DNA from: Neodiprion pinetum
Lineage: Eukaryota; Arthropoda; Insecta; Hymenoptera; Diprionidae
DNA: 64,000 bases
Assembly (NCBI RefSeq): GCF_021155775.2
Contig: NC_060233.1
Location: 14,704,537 to 14,768,536, forward strand
Direction: 5' to 3'
The position numbers and the translations under genes are program-made. The first letter of the stretch is position 1; the number at the start of each line of letters is the position of its first letter. The notes under the pieces are model-generated. The model worked only from the letters and a program-made list of their open reading frames with translations. It was not told the origin of the DNA and did no database searches. Positions 47,801 through 59,974 of the stretch are shown here, in pieces.

Positions 47801-50800
47801 ATAAAAGCTACACCTGTTGTGCTAGATTCTCTATTTGTATTACATATTTTCGAGGCTTTAAGTATCCTACCAACCTTTAATTCTGCACTTGAATTTAAAG
47901 ACCCTGGTTAAAAAGATTGGCAGTAATTTTACAAGCGGGAACTAAATTTATATGACCTCAGGTGATTGCAATACTTTAAACGGTTCTGCATTGAGTAAAT
48001 TCGAAAGTCGTCTAATTAGATTGTACTTTCAATTGTGTCTTGTGAAGATTCAAACTTTCAGTCGAAGGTCGAGCTAATAAGAAACAAATAAAAACCTGTG
48101 TGGTACTGGTAGGTGGAGGCATGTGTAAACTACAGAGGTCCTGGTAAATTTCTTCGCTTTGAGCATGGCTGCAGAAAACACCGTAGCCATCTTCTTCCTC
48201 TACAGGATCTCGGCTATCCCCCCCAACACCTGCTTCGTTACCCTCGCGCCTTCTAAACCGTCGGCGTCGACCCTCGTCTTCTCGCCTTGCGTACAAAAAC
48301 ACAAATAGCCATGCATCTAACTATTGCAACTAAAACCTCTGGCAAATTTAAATTAAACTCTATACTACAAACTCAATCAGAGCAAGAAATTGAAAGAGGT
48401 TGGATGGTCAAAAATCGATAGTTTTTTTTATTAATTTTACTACAAGACGATTGTACATTGGGTATTTGTCAAACTGTTATTCAAAAATATTGGAATTATA
48501 AAAGAAAGTGGGGATGTCGATGCTTGATTACAAATCGTTTTAGAATGGTTGAAAATTTAGTACGTGTGTTTCATTTCACTCTTCGATCGCTCATTTTATT
48601 CAGAAAACTATTTTACAGAAATTCATCGACAACGATCAACAAATAGCGCCATTAAAGAGACTATTGCAAAAAAAGAAAAGAAAATAAACGAACGAATGTT
48701 ATAGATTTTTAACCACTTTGTAGTGATTTAAAATAAAGCGTCGATACTTCAACATTTGTTCATAATTCCAGCATTTTCTTTTTCTTTACTTGAAGAGATC
48801 TTCCTAGCTTACGAATATGATAACAGCTATGATGTACCCAATGTACAACTATCTCGTAATGAGATTAAAAAAAGCATATTCGGCGAGTGAACCGCAACAA
48901 CTCTTTTCCACTGATACACAAATCTAGCTAATGGATGTTTAGAAATGAAATCACAGGAAGAGTGTTGGGTAGCAGAGTATAAAACACGTACAAAAAAGAA
49001 ATTGACATTTTGCATATTTCAGTTCACATATAGTATGGAGCGGAACTCAATTTTCAAATTTCAGGCTCACTTGTAATGACATTATTTTACTTAATATTCA
49101 AATCAAAGTTTAAACGACATATGTGTATATTCTAACTCTCGGTAAATGATAGTGCGTCGGCTCGTGTGCATCCATGTTTTTTTGATGAACTAGGCTTGAT
49201 CGGCGACCGCCGATCTTGATATTTGTACGTGGAATGTGGATTGATAATAGAATGCATGGTAGATCGAACTACAGTTTGATGAAAAAATAAGGGCTGAAAA
49301 TAAAATCTCCAAGGTAGATATGACTGTGGAGATTTTTCTTTTTCATATCAACACTCTTTTTAAACGAGTAAAACGACATATACCTCCTCTGTGGAAGGCC
49401 AGTCGTGCTGAGGGGTGGTCGAAAAGCACAGTAGTTCCTGATAAACTTGGGACTCACCTAGGTCCACCCCTCTAGGTTTTATGGTAAAGGCCACTACCGC
49501 TGCTGTGGGGCTAAACCCATGAACAGTGATTACCAAGAAGCTATTTTTTCACTCTGATAGATGAGCAAAATAACATCGTAACTCAGAGTTTGATTCAACA
49601 TCGTCGTATGCAGAATTTATTCAAAAACGTTGGTTCGCAGAATTTGGTTCAACACCATCGTATCTCAAATTAAGATATCGTGTATATTATTGAAGCTACA
49701 CCATTGTGGGATGCATGACTGTTGAAAAGATATTGGCATTGGTTGTCTCGTGACATGTGATTAAGATTCGATATTCTTTCCCATATCATATCTCAAGTTT
49801 GGATTATAGTTACAATGGTTGCCTAACATACTCAATTATTTCCATGAATTTCTGACTAATGACCATTAATATATCATCATGTTCAAGTCGATTTTGAAAT
49901 TTTGAAGCTGATGGAAAAATTGGAATCTGCTTCAAATAGGTCATATTTTTCGGTGTATGACGAAACCTTAACAACATTTTATGATTAACCAGCACTAATA
50001 TTTTTTCAAAAATCACATGCAGGCATCGGTGGTGCAGCCAAAGAAAATGATGTATGCAAAATTTCAACTTCAGATACGATGTTGTTGAACCATATTCTGA
50101 AATACAACGTCTTTGAATCAAATTCTGACTTACAATGCTTTGAAAAAAATTCTTTGACACAATATTTTTCCGCTCTGCTATCCACTTCATTTATACCCGA
50201 CTGGATCCATTTCAAATGATGCACATAGGTTGATGCAAACAGGGGCAAAGTGGTGAACTTAACTCACAAATAATCCACTTAGATAACTATCAGTCACCTA
50301 GTTTTATTCGATAGTGAATGCGATTTATGTCATATCCGTACGGTTTGAAATGGATTCAAATTGAGCCCATCAGGTTTACTTTAGATATTGATTAGGAGAG
50401 AAGTGTAAACAAGCTTTTACTCACCCTACTCCTGCACTTTGCAAGTCCTTGTAAATATCTTCCTGCGATCTATCACGTCCAATAGAAAAACCTCTGTAAT
50501 AAGAAATTGCAAAAAGATATTAGATATCTGAAAGACAGATCTTCGTTATGTAGCTTAACTGCGTAGGATTTCAATACTTACTCGATCCCTTTACGGCGTA
50601 ATCGAGGGCAGATGGACAGTGCAGAAAGAGTACACAAGACACGATGAAAGTTAGACAAGTCGAACAGCATGGAAGGTTCGAACAATTCCGATTCGGAGAG
50701 TCCAAAGACAGAGGAACAGGCTGATAGGAATATCTTGATGTTACGAAGGCAAAGGAACTGGGCCAGTTGAGGCTTCTGATTCACATCTTTCATGTCCACG

Positions 50801-50991
50801 CAACCCGGATCGACTGTGTTGAGCAAATTGCAGAGCAGTACGCCGTCCCGTAGAGTGTAAGCCAGGTCGAACGCTGTTGCACTGGGCCAGTTGGCCTTGT
50901 GATCGCTCCGCAGTGCGCCGCACCTCGTCAGCCAACTGGCACACTCGTGCCACCCGTTGCTTGGGTCTGCATCGCTGTCACCGGTATTCAT
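44851..50991 (-). CDS. Vav: Vav guanine nucleotide exchange factor
   Basis: Tyrosine-phosphorylated activator of Rho/Rac GTPases downstream of receptor signalling and integrins. Minus-strand exons: 50991-50582, 50493-50425, 48285-48096, 47623-47264, 47179-46859, 46045-45641, 45527-45274 and 45208-44851. They give 788 residues in one frame. In order: calponin-homology domain (1-137), acidic region with regulatory tyrosines in DGYGVFC and EEIYQDLC (about 195-215), Dbl-homology domain (YVVQELVETERNYSEVL to about 440), PH domain (about 450-565), C1 zinc finger spanning two exons (H-x-C-x2-C then CTSC-HKQC), SH2 with the phosphotyrosine-binding LRVR, and one SH3 ending GFFPKEYVAEE. There is no SH3 between C1 and SH2, as in Drosophila Vav and unlike vertebrate Vavs. 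Intron 2 (2.1 kb) carries a foldback repeat. Confidence 0.95.
49570..50165. repeat. Foldback repeat in Vav intron 2
   Basis: The arms at about 49570-49680 and 50060-50165 are inverted copies sharing TTTGATTCAA, ACGTTG and GGTTCAACA..ATCGTATCT blocks. Each arm is built from two to three degenerate 45-50 bp sub-repeats. The 380 bp between them is not recognisably coding. Confidence 0.6.
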
Positions 50992-52333
50992 TTTATCTTA
51001 ACAGTCCTGCTAATTGACTGAGAGGTAACGTGTCTACCACTCCTCAGAGTTTCACGTCAGAATTGTTACTCCCCATTGTAACTTCTTGTCACAGTCACTG
51101 TAGGCCGTTCTCCTCATTTACGACTCATCATAGTTTCCTCAACATCATTCTTATTAACATTCTGACATTAATTTTAATGACGTTTATTTCCTGTACTACT
51201 TGCAGTACTTTTTCCTGGTGATTTCACTACCATGTACGATCGTATCCTGACGTTTACTCCTCTATCACGCCATTTTCCTCAAACAATTAACCTTGTTCGT
51301 TTTGGACCGTTTTTTGATACTTTGCGCATCCAAGGGCAAGATGGGCTCCACTTTTCAGTCATTGTATTTTTCAGCTGCTGTTTCTGCTCGATGCATAGAT
51401 TCCCTATTTTATCGGTTACTCTATTGGTTGAAAACTACCTCGGAACGTTTTTCAACCAGTTACTATGAAGGTCTGAGGGAATTGCTTATACGAACATTAG
51501 CTCGCGCATGTTCCGTGATCGGTTTCTTGCGTCTACATGTGGTTACACCCTTCCGCGCAGTTCAAATATTCAACGTAGTCTTATTTCGGAGAAACAAGGT
51601 CACAAGCAGTTTATGTACACAATTAAAATTCTTCATTTACGTCAATTTTATTTCATACAAAACAAGTTGAACTACATTGTGGATATATTACAACTAATTT
51701 AGGCTAATACCAATTTTGTTGGTATGGTAATTAGTAGGAGCTGGGTTGGAAATTACACTCCAAACACACTGCAGTGTTTGGAAATATTTCTAGTCTAAGC
51801 GCGTTTCATGCTCTGAATTAACGAATTAATGACAACCGAAATGATAGAGAAGTTTTTACGAAGTCGCAAATTCCAAAAAAATTCATGTACTAAACTTGGT
51901 CAAGAATGATCAATAATCAGATAACTCATTCAGTTTCTTGATGCTTGGTTGGGTGGTGTAGATTCCAAAACGAACATACTGAAGAATTTTGATTGCAACC
52001 CATCACATCTTCGTTAGATATGTAATTTTTGATCCGGGAGTTAATCTGTAAATTAGCAATTTCCAAACTACACAATTCCAGAATAATCCGTTAGGTTTCG
52101 CTGGAACATCATCTGCATATATGAATAATATGCAGGATTGAAATATTCTCCACAGTTCGAAAATATCATTTATTTTTGCCAATTAGCCTGCGGAGAAAGT
52201 TGCATAAACAGAGTATAATTTCCGAACTCGGTAGCTACAGTAAGAATATTGTAGAAGTGGCTCGGTTATAATTCTCATAACCATTAAATTCGTACAAACA
52301 AATTTATATTAAATCCAATAAGGGCTTGTAACA
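50992..52333. other. Spacer upstream of Vav, downstream of PRPF38B
   Basis: About 1.3 kb that should include the Vav promoter and leader and the PRPF38B 3' end. The open frames at 51030-51700 lack any recognisable motif and are T-rich. Confidence 0.5.
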
Positions 52334-54734
52334 TTAATCTCTTCGTTGCCTTTCCTTCTCCCTAGCAAGCTCAGTTGCGTAATCATAAGGTGAACTCCGC
52401 CTGAAATATAAGATCGACTTAATTGTAAGGATTAGAAGACATGCTGCATATGCAATTCAATTTCAATAAAACTTTATTTTTCAAGTGAGCGGTTTGATTC
52501 GGAATTAAAATGTACAGGTATTACCTATCCCTGTGCCTGTGACGGTCACGACTTCTTTCTCTGTGATGTCGATCCCTGCTGCGACTCCTTTGGTCCTTCT
52601 GTTTTCTGAAAGATCGCTCCCTGCTGGTAGAACGTCTACTGTGCCTTTCTCGTTCCCTATCTCTCTCTCGCTCTCTCGGTCGCTCCCGCTCCCGCTCTCT
52701 CTCCCTTTCTTTATCTCGATACCTATCTTTACGGTCTTCTCGGCGTTCCTCATTAGACCTGAAACAATAATTCCATCAAGGAAGTAGCCATAGGTGAATT
52801 TGTGTGCAAAATAACTAAGCATACAGTTCTCAAGTGATGCAACTTCCATATTCAGCATTAGAAAAAGTATCTTAATGATGAATCCACAGTTAGGTCTGAA
52901 TTAAAAGTTAGGAAAAAGAGAAAACGGTTGAATTGTTTTTTTTCTGTTTTCCTTTGGTGGCAACGATTCATCTTTTAAGATGCTTTAGAGTATGACCAAA
53001 ACAGGTAAATGACAGAGTTGTACAAGTTCTTGTTTGTAAAGATAGATACCGATGCATCTGTATAATTCCTGTATCATATCATATAACATCATCTACCTGT
53101 AGCATCCCTCTAATCTCAAATGCAGTGTAAGATATGAAAAGAATATTCAACTGGACTACATTTAAAGGACGCATTTAATGGAACTAAAATAAAACATGGG
53201 TAATAGCTGATGAAAGGAAAGCTTATTTTTCTCAACAAAAATTTAAAGTAATTATAATACTTAATAACGTGATTGTAGTCATACCACGTAGACGCACCTG
53301 GCTCGCCAGTGGCTCGCTCTTTCAGCCTCTCCCCACTGTGCCTCATTATCTGGTATGTGTCTAGGTTGTTGATTTCGTACCATTGTACATCCACCTCTGT
53401 TGTCTTTCCTATTACTATTATTACTATTGTACTTTCCATGATTATTCAGTGTTATGGGTGGCTTAGCGTTACGCGTGTTCACAGTTTGTTGCGGAAACCT
53501 TTCCCCTAACTTTTGTTCCAAGTCTTTTTGTATTGGCACAGGTATCCGTGGGAAAAGCGTTGAGAACCATTCAAGCTTGGTTAAAAACTGTTTCAATATA
53601 TCACCCATCTTCATCACTTGACCACCTCCTGCTTTGACGTCAATTTCCTCGGCATCTTCCAGGTATTCATCATACCAACTGAACAGATCAGCTGGTGGTT
53701 GGGTGTATCTGAACGTGTCATTACCAGTAAACTTGATCAGTAACTTTGAAAATTGTTCATTAGCAAACACGAAATATTGCAAAACTGATCGTTTCTTCTT
53801 CATACCTGATATACATGAAACCAAGGGCACGAATGTACGGGGAGTCTGGATGATTGATGAGCCCGTTCAATTGTTTCCTCGTTAATCGTAGCGTGAATAG
53901 TTTGTACAGAAGACAGTAAGCTGTCGATACTATACCTCCTGCTCCAACGCCTCTAACCTGCATAAACCGCTAAATTTGCACACCCTTAAGTCAGTTTGTA
54001 ACATTTGGTTAATCTAAAGTAAGTGAATAGTTTGTAGGGAAGACAGTAAGCTGTCGATACTGTCCCTCCTGCTGCAACGCCTGTGACCTGTATAAGCTGT
54101 TAAACTTGTTCAACCTTAAGTAAGTTTATGAAATTTGGCTGTACAAAAATAAAGTAATCGAAATGCAAACATCGTTTTAATTGGCCCTAAAAACATACTC
54201 ACGCCTCCACACATGCCGGTCTGGCCTGCTGTCTTTCGACTTCCTTTTTCCCATGGTTCCAGATGCATTACTTTGTAATAAATTTCGTCGATAACTTCAT
54301 GATAGGTTTTCAGCTCGTACAAATTTACTTTGAAGTAATGCGACGACTGTATGTTTGTCAATATCAAAGGATTCAAGTTCATAGATCTTTCGTTGCCCCA
54401 TAGTGGCAAAACGTTGGACTTTTTCTCTTTTGGATTTCCTTTTCGATCTTCTTCACATCCACTCGAATTGTTCCATGGAGATCCTAAAATGATCAGGAAG
54501 AGCACGATTTCTAATTTTTACTCAGCAATTGCGTGGTAATGGAGGTGTAATATGGAGATGAGTTTTGATAGAGGTTAAGAAGCAAACCATATCGGTACAG
54601 CTTGTCTATTTTGAATAACTGAACTGAGAATGTTAGAGCAAAATTGATAAACCAATTCTTGTAATACTGTAGTAAGCGAAAGGAAAAGAACCAAACTACT
54701 TACCATCATTCCCCTCTGCTTCTTGAGTTTGCAT
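52334..54734 (-). CDS. PRPF38B: Pre-mRNA-splicing factor 38B
   Basis: Nuclear spliceosome-associated protein of the PRP38 family. Minus-strand exons 54734-54704, 54483-54203, 53957-53806, 53708-53298, 52758-52525 and 52400-52334 give 391 residues in one frame. The PRP38 domain starts at NLNPLILTNIQSSHYFKVNL and includes EIYYKVMHLEPWEKGSRKTA, GVGAGGIVSTAYCLLYKLFT, the SPYIRALGFMYIRY signature and DLFSWYDEYLEDAEEID. An Asn-rich linker follows, then an Arg/Ser/Glu/Asp-rich tail of about 100 residues (RERERDRERHSRRSTSRERS) typical of the B paralogue, not of PRPF38A. Intron 2 contains a partial tandem copy of exon 3 (54023-54138). Confidence 0.94.
54023..54138 (-). repeat. Partial tandem duplication of PRPF38B exon 3 and its acceptor
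   Basis: 54023-54138 repeats 53893-54008 with no gaps at a 130 bp offset; I count 19 differences in 116 bases. On the minus strand the copy keeps the AG acceptor (exon would start at 54087) and an open frame beginning VTGVAAGGTVSTAYCLPYKLFT. It lacks the second half of the exon and any obvious donor. Confidence 0.88.
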
Positions 54735-55416
54735 GTTACTCTGCAGATACCGCAGAAGGTTTGTAGTTTATGAAAGAATACTATTTCTACGGCTTAAAAG
54801 AATCAACCGTCAACTTTACCGACGTTAATTCAGTCTGCTTACAAATTACAACCACAATGTTTACGAACTGCAACTCAAACTATTTTACCTCATTCTTTCT
54901 AATCACGCATTTGCGGAAACGAGAACAACGTCAACGCCTTCGAGCATAGATAAAACAGATGCGGTTCAGATAGCTGTGTTGTGTAAAAATGATGTAAGCA
55001 CTCTGGGTGAAAGTGAATTCGTTTAGGCTTAGAGCATATATTACCGGAGGTAGTCTCGCGTGTACAGAAAGTGCAGCGGAGGACTGACAATGAGATAGAG
55101 CAGTGTGCCACGTATACATATAACCTGTCTTTCTCGCTCTACAAGGTGGCTTGCAATCAAAAGCAGAGTGAGAGAAACGGAGTATCCAGGGTAACCCGGG
55201 GATATATATCTCGCGCTCTCTCTCTTCTCTCTCTCTTTCACTACGGTAAGTGGTCGGAGAACCAAACTTCGCCTGACGTCGCATGTTACGGCAAACCTCT
55301 AAGCATTAGATCGCGTTGTACGTAGTTTACGTTATATTTTCACTCGGCCGTTGAGACTATAGAGATATATGAAAGAGAGTGTAAACCGCACGATGTGAGT
55401 GTCCCGTGAATGGATT

Positions 55417-55602
55417 TGAATCGGTTCTCTGAAAGGCAGAAGATAATAATATTCTCTCGCCCTCTCTGTCACTCTACTCATGGAGTAGGGGCCACGAGAG
55501 GGAAAGAACAGTCAGACAGGCGCGTGCAGCTACCCCCACTCTACGGGAAAAGCAACAGAGAGAGCGGGAGAATTATTATGTTCTGTCCTTCAGAGAACTG
55601 AC
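55417..55602. repeat. Imperfect 185 bp inverted repeat
   Basis: GGTTCTCTGAAAGGCAGAAG with AATAATATTCTC at the left is mirrored by GAGAATTATTATGTTCTGTC and CTTCAGAGAAC at the right. The arms are about 48 bp. Confidence 0.7.
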
Positions 55603-58420
55603 TTAAGTCTCAACTAAACGCCGTGCGGGATCAGTCGTTTCCGAGCAATCGGACCGAAATCGCGTATTCTGAGTATCGGTTCAACATTCAGACCGCGTTC
55701 TTCAGGTTGTGTCTCGTTGTTCGATCAGTGTATTTCCATCATACTCATCTGTGAATAGTACACGAGGAGCAGCGTGTAGCCTAACGAAAAACCGAGTTAC
55801 TGAAATAAAAACATCCTGCGAACGTTGACGGTGAACTTCGTGTCCCGAGTTTTCATTCTTTCATGTAACTTCAGATTTCAGTGATGTCTATTTTTGTGTC
55901 TGTGCGCCGAGTGTCAATTTTACTAGTTTTTTGGCTGATATTCGGCAAATGCGCAGTTGTATTGTTAGTAAGTTTATTCATTCGATTCAATCAGATAGCT
56001 ACAGCACAAAAAGTGAGCGTAGAATCGAGTGTTATTGCGGTGCGGATTTTTGGATTATAAGAGATTATTGAAGATCTGAATAATGTGAAAGTGCATCGCG
56101 TCACCAATAAACCTGAGATGCTACAAGAAATGCTACATGTAAAAGTTTGGAGCAGCCCAGAGCCCAGGTAACAATACTTAATGAATTATTAATTGATAAT
56201 TCAAGATAGCGCATTTAAAGTCTAACTTTTGTTCTCGCATAATAAATGCATTGCATAAATATGAACCTGGGCAATAGTAATAACCAATTTGAAAACTGAA
56301 AAGCCAATTTGCTAAATTAATCCAAGTGTTCTCTTTTATTTTTCACAGATTTAAGCAGAGACTTCCAAGTAACTTTTCTATTTCTCGGCAATGTTGGTGA
56401 GTTTGCACGTCTTGGGTTATGGGTATTTCCCTGGGATTCCTGTGTCACGTGGCGTGGCGGTAACAAATGTTGAACGAATCTTTGATTTCTTAGCTGCATG
56501 GATAGGCTCATTCACGATCACAACGTGCTTGACTTTCAGTCGAATAATTTTTTTTCGCAATTCAATTTATCGTAGCTTACTTACAGTAGATATTTTGCAC
56601 GTTGCTAAAAGTGGAATGAGCATCGCAACAGGTAACCATCGCTTACTCGGCACTCGCGAGATCGAATTGTGTTTCGCAACTGATGTAATAATCTACGTTA
56701 GAATTTACCGATGATGCCGTTTAAGTGGTGGGTTCACCTGAGGTTTGAACGTATTCAATTATTCACAATACTGTTAATTCGATAAAATTCCAAAGCCTGG
56801 CATAACGTAACGTAATCAAATTGCATCTTATATTATATATCATTTTCAATCTTTTAACAGCCAACAAGTAATGATCAACTGCAGGTTTAGCTCACTTAGA
56901 AAAACGCTAATTGGCATACAGAATGTTTTTAATCAATTTTAAAAAATGCCAATGTACCGATAGTCTGCCAACATTTACTAAAATACTACATACAATACTA
57001 GAGTTGGCGGGATACAACCGCGATACTGTATTCTGAGTGGACAGACTATGATACAAAAACATTTTACTTCCAACAGGTAACCAACGAAAATGTAAGTCAG
57101 TGACCACGGCGCAAATGATGAAGAATGATGTGTGTTGGAAAAAATGGACAATCGTTTAGATCGAATATAGGTAACCGGATAGGTAGGTGGATGTTTTGAG
57201 ATCCGTCATGGGGTTTATACATGTGTGCGTGAGTCTCTCTTTTCCGTTGGGTCGTTCCGTTGGGAAACAGGCAAGGGTAGGAAGGTCGCGATGTACCGTG
57301 GTGTTACTAACTTTTGTAATCCACAGTGTCAAACGATCACAGACATTTTTTTCCCAAACGACTCCATATTCGAGTCTCTCAACCGTTTATAAGCATTTGA
57401 ATATTAATGTGATTAAATTTACCATTTCTTGTCACTCTGCAACCATTTTTCAATCGTTATTCAATTCAATTATTCAGTCCCTACTGATCATTATTCCATT
57501 GAATTGATCTCTGTGATCGTCTGAATGGGCAAAACGCATCTCTGGACCATCTATCGCGTTCCGTGGTACGCTAGATGGGGAGAGATGTTGAGCCCGAAGA
57601 CTTCGCGTCGAAGAGGACCGCCGGCCGTCACGCCACACAATAATGCATGCCCTTCAACCTCCCTCCCGATTTCGATTCGATTTTTAATCTGAGAACAACA
57701 AACCGCATGGCAATGTATCTAATTCAAAAAGATGCAGATGCGGATTGGGTTTCTACAGAATTTGTGGAACAAGTCCTAGATAATACAAATTTTTTGACAG
57801 TTTAATCAGTCGCGCCTTTTTGCGCGTACAGTAATCACGAGAATTGGACGCAGCCTTTTGCGCGTAAATTAATAACGCGCATCAGACACGTTTTTTTAAG
57901 CTTCGATTTTGCAAACCGTATATAAAAGAGTTACGCATTTTCGATGTGCTGATCTTTCAGCTCTTCGGTTAATTTTTTTACAAATAATGAAAGTTTTCAA
58001 GTTCCACGGCGCCTTTTGCGCGGAGACTTTTCAGATATGAGAGAAAGCGCGTCATTTGAAACCCGGCGCTCAACGCGCAGGTACGAAAATCTCGGTAGTG
58101 TATTGTGACAGTGAAAAATTTTGGCGTAAGTATTTATGAAATATATCTTAAATCTACAAAAACACTCGTTCAACTGATCGTATTATTTTCTGTTTCAGGA
58201 CAACGAAACCAATTTTTTAACAAATGCATTGAGAACCATGGAATGTTCAGTCGGAAAAGATATTCACTTTAATAACTCAAAGCTGAAAGAGTTATTGATT
58301 CAAAAAATCTAGAATGTTTTCCATTCATCAATACAATCAATAATCGCAGCAACGAATATTAAAGCGAATATCATGTTGAACTCTACCCATTTTTGTTAGT
58401 GTATGGACTTACGAGATTGT

Positions 58421-58628
58421 GCTAACCATACCTTTGTCTGTTTCAGCTACACAAACTTTTTATCTGTTTCTGCTAATCAAACCTTTTGTCTGTTTCAACC
58501 AACCGAACCTTTTGTCCATTATAGCTAATCAAACTTTTTGTCCATTTTAGCTAACCAAACCCTTTGACTGTTTCAGCTAATCAAACCTCTTTCGTGTTTT
58601 AGCTAATCAAATCTTCTGTCTGTTTCAA
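58421..58628. repeat. 26 bp tandem repeat, eight copies
   Basis: Degenerate units of the form GCTAATCAAACC-TTTTG-TCTGTTTCA run head to tail with substitutions but little length change. It is non-coding minisatellite-like DNA. Confidence 0.88.
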
Positions 58629-59307
58629 CTAATTGATTTGTCTCTTTTACCGTTCATTATATTCTTTACTTATCTAAGCTAAGTATATTTTTGTCTGTAT
58701 CGACATATGTCACTAATTATATTTTCAGATAATAGTTTTTGTTGATCCGATCGAGTTAGATTAGCATTGTTGAATTTGGCCCAAAGGGATTTGCGTACTT
58801 GAAAAGTGCACGGCGTCCATACGGTATTACCATGTGTGAATATTTCAGTCTGTTCCCGTTCGTCATTCCGTAGGCATAATAATATTCGACTCTGCACTAT
58901 CTGGGCACGCACGATGAGCGATAGTAACATGAGTTTTCGTCGTTTTTATGTCCCGACCGCTTATCGAATTGAGTTGCGCCTCCAATATAAGACATTTTCG
59001 ACTACGAAAAGTCCTATAAGGCTATATATCTTCAGTCAACGGTAGGGGCATTTATATGTAAGCTTCAGTGCCTCTTATAGGAGCGCTCAGTCTATCTTTA
59101 TAAGTCTATGGGTAGGGGTAGCTACCTGCAGTAGTAAATGTTCCAAGGTAAGTCCACTTGCAATTTGGTAATTATCCGGGAATCTACCAATCGGATTCTA
59201 GATTACGGTGGAAATAAGCGTTAGGTAATATTCCATCAGAAGGTCACTGTACGTTACCTATTATTATTATTATTGTTATACATTAATAAACTAAGTCACC
59301 ATCTATA

Positions 59308-59467
59308 CAGCAAAACTTCTCTAATCGACATCTCTTTATAACAGACAAGTTAGAAATTCCTGGCAAGAATTTATAATGAAAAAAATACTTCCTAATGACC
59401 GACACTTGCCTATATAGCGGACAAGACTTCCGGTCCTGACGTTGTCCGCTATTAAGAAGTTTCACTG
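59308..59467. mobile_element. pogo/Tigger-like miniature element
   Basis: The ends read CAGCAAAACTTCT and, inverted, CAGTGAAACTTCT, each flanked by TA. CAGTGAAAC-type termini with a TA target duplication are typical of the pogo/Tigger group of Tc1/mariner transposons. The interior repeats GCGGACAA/GTCCGCTA motifs. At 160 bp it has no coding capacity. Confidence 0.7.
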
Positions 59468-59554
59468 TAGTAGGTACTGACCGCACTGACTGATTCAGCT
59501 GCTTTTCCAATTATCGAATGTATGGAACGCAGTCTATAGCTGATTTCTCACTCA

Positions 59555-59796
59555 CAGCAAACAGCTGGATGCATAGCAGCAGCGAAAATAGTCTGATCGG
59601 TCGATGATTCTGGTGTTTTCATCAGTATCTTATGTATTGTATATACATACATATATGAAAATTGCTGTTCAAAGTAGAAATGAACCTACCTTCTACAGCA
59701 GTTGGTTTTGCTGCACATAACAGAAGCCTTCCCGTCGCGTACGTAGCAAGCAGCCAATGAGAGCATTTTGTTGTTGCTACATGCAGCTGTTTGCTA
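59555..59796. repeat. Miniature inverted-repeat element, about 240 bp
   Basis: AGCAAACAGCTGGATGCATA at the left is mirrored by GCTACATGCAGCTGTTTGCT at the right. A related but distinct inverted pair lies at 59975-60107. Confidence 0.6.
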
Positions 59797-59829
59797 CACG
59801 TGAAAATTGCATCTTAAAGGCTAGGTTTT

Positions 59830-59958
59830 GGCCGTGTTCGAAGTAACTGACAGTACTGTCAGCAATCTTTCATCTCTTTTGCGCTTCCAAGTTCGTGAAT
59901 AGCTCTGACTCTGTCCTAGAGTATTTTCAGTGCTGTCAGTCAATTTACGAACACGGCC
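59830..59958. mobile_element. 129 bp miniature inverted-repeat element, copy 2
   Basis: Second copy of the element at 34999-35129, with the same GGCCGTGTTCG ends and the same centre. It is flanked by a possible TTT duplication. It separates two hairpin-rich stretches. Confidence 0.85.
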
Positions 59959-59974
59959 TTTTACATACAGCATA

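Noticed and set aside
49810..50190. 126-codon minus-strand frame in Vav intron 2
   Set aside because: It lies across the foldback repeat and its composition looks like translated AT-rich DNA.
56391..56714. 107-codon plus-strand frame upstream of Fam20B
   Set aside because: No motif, and no splice signals that would join it in frame to the Fam20B coding exon.
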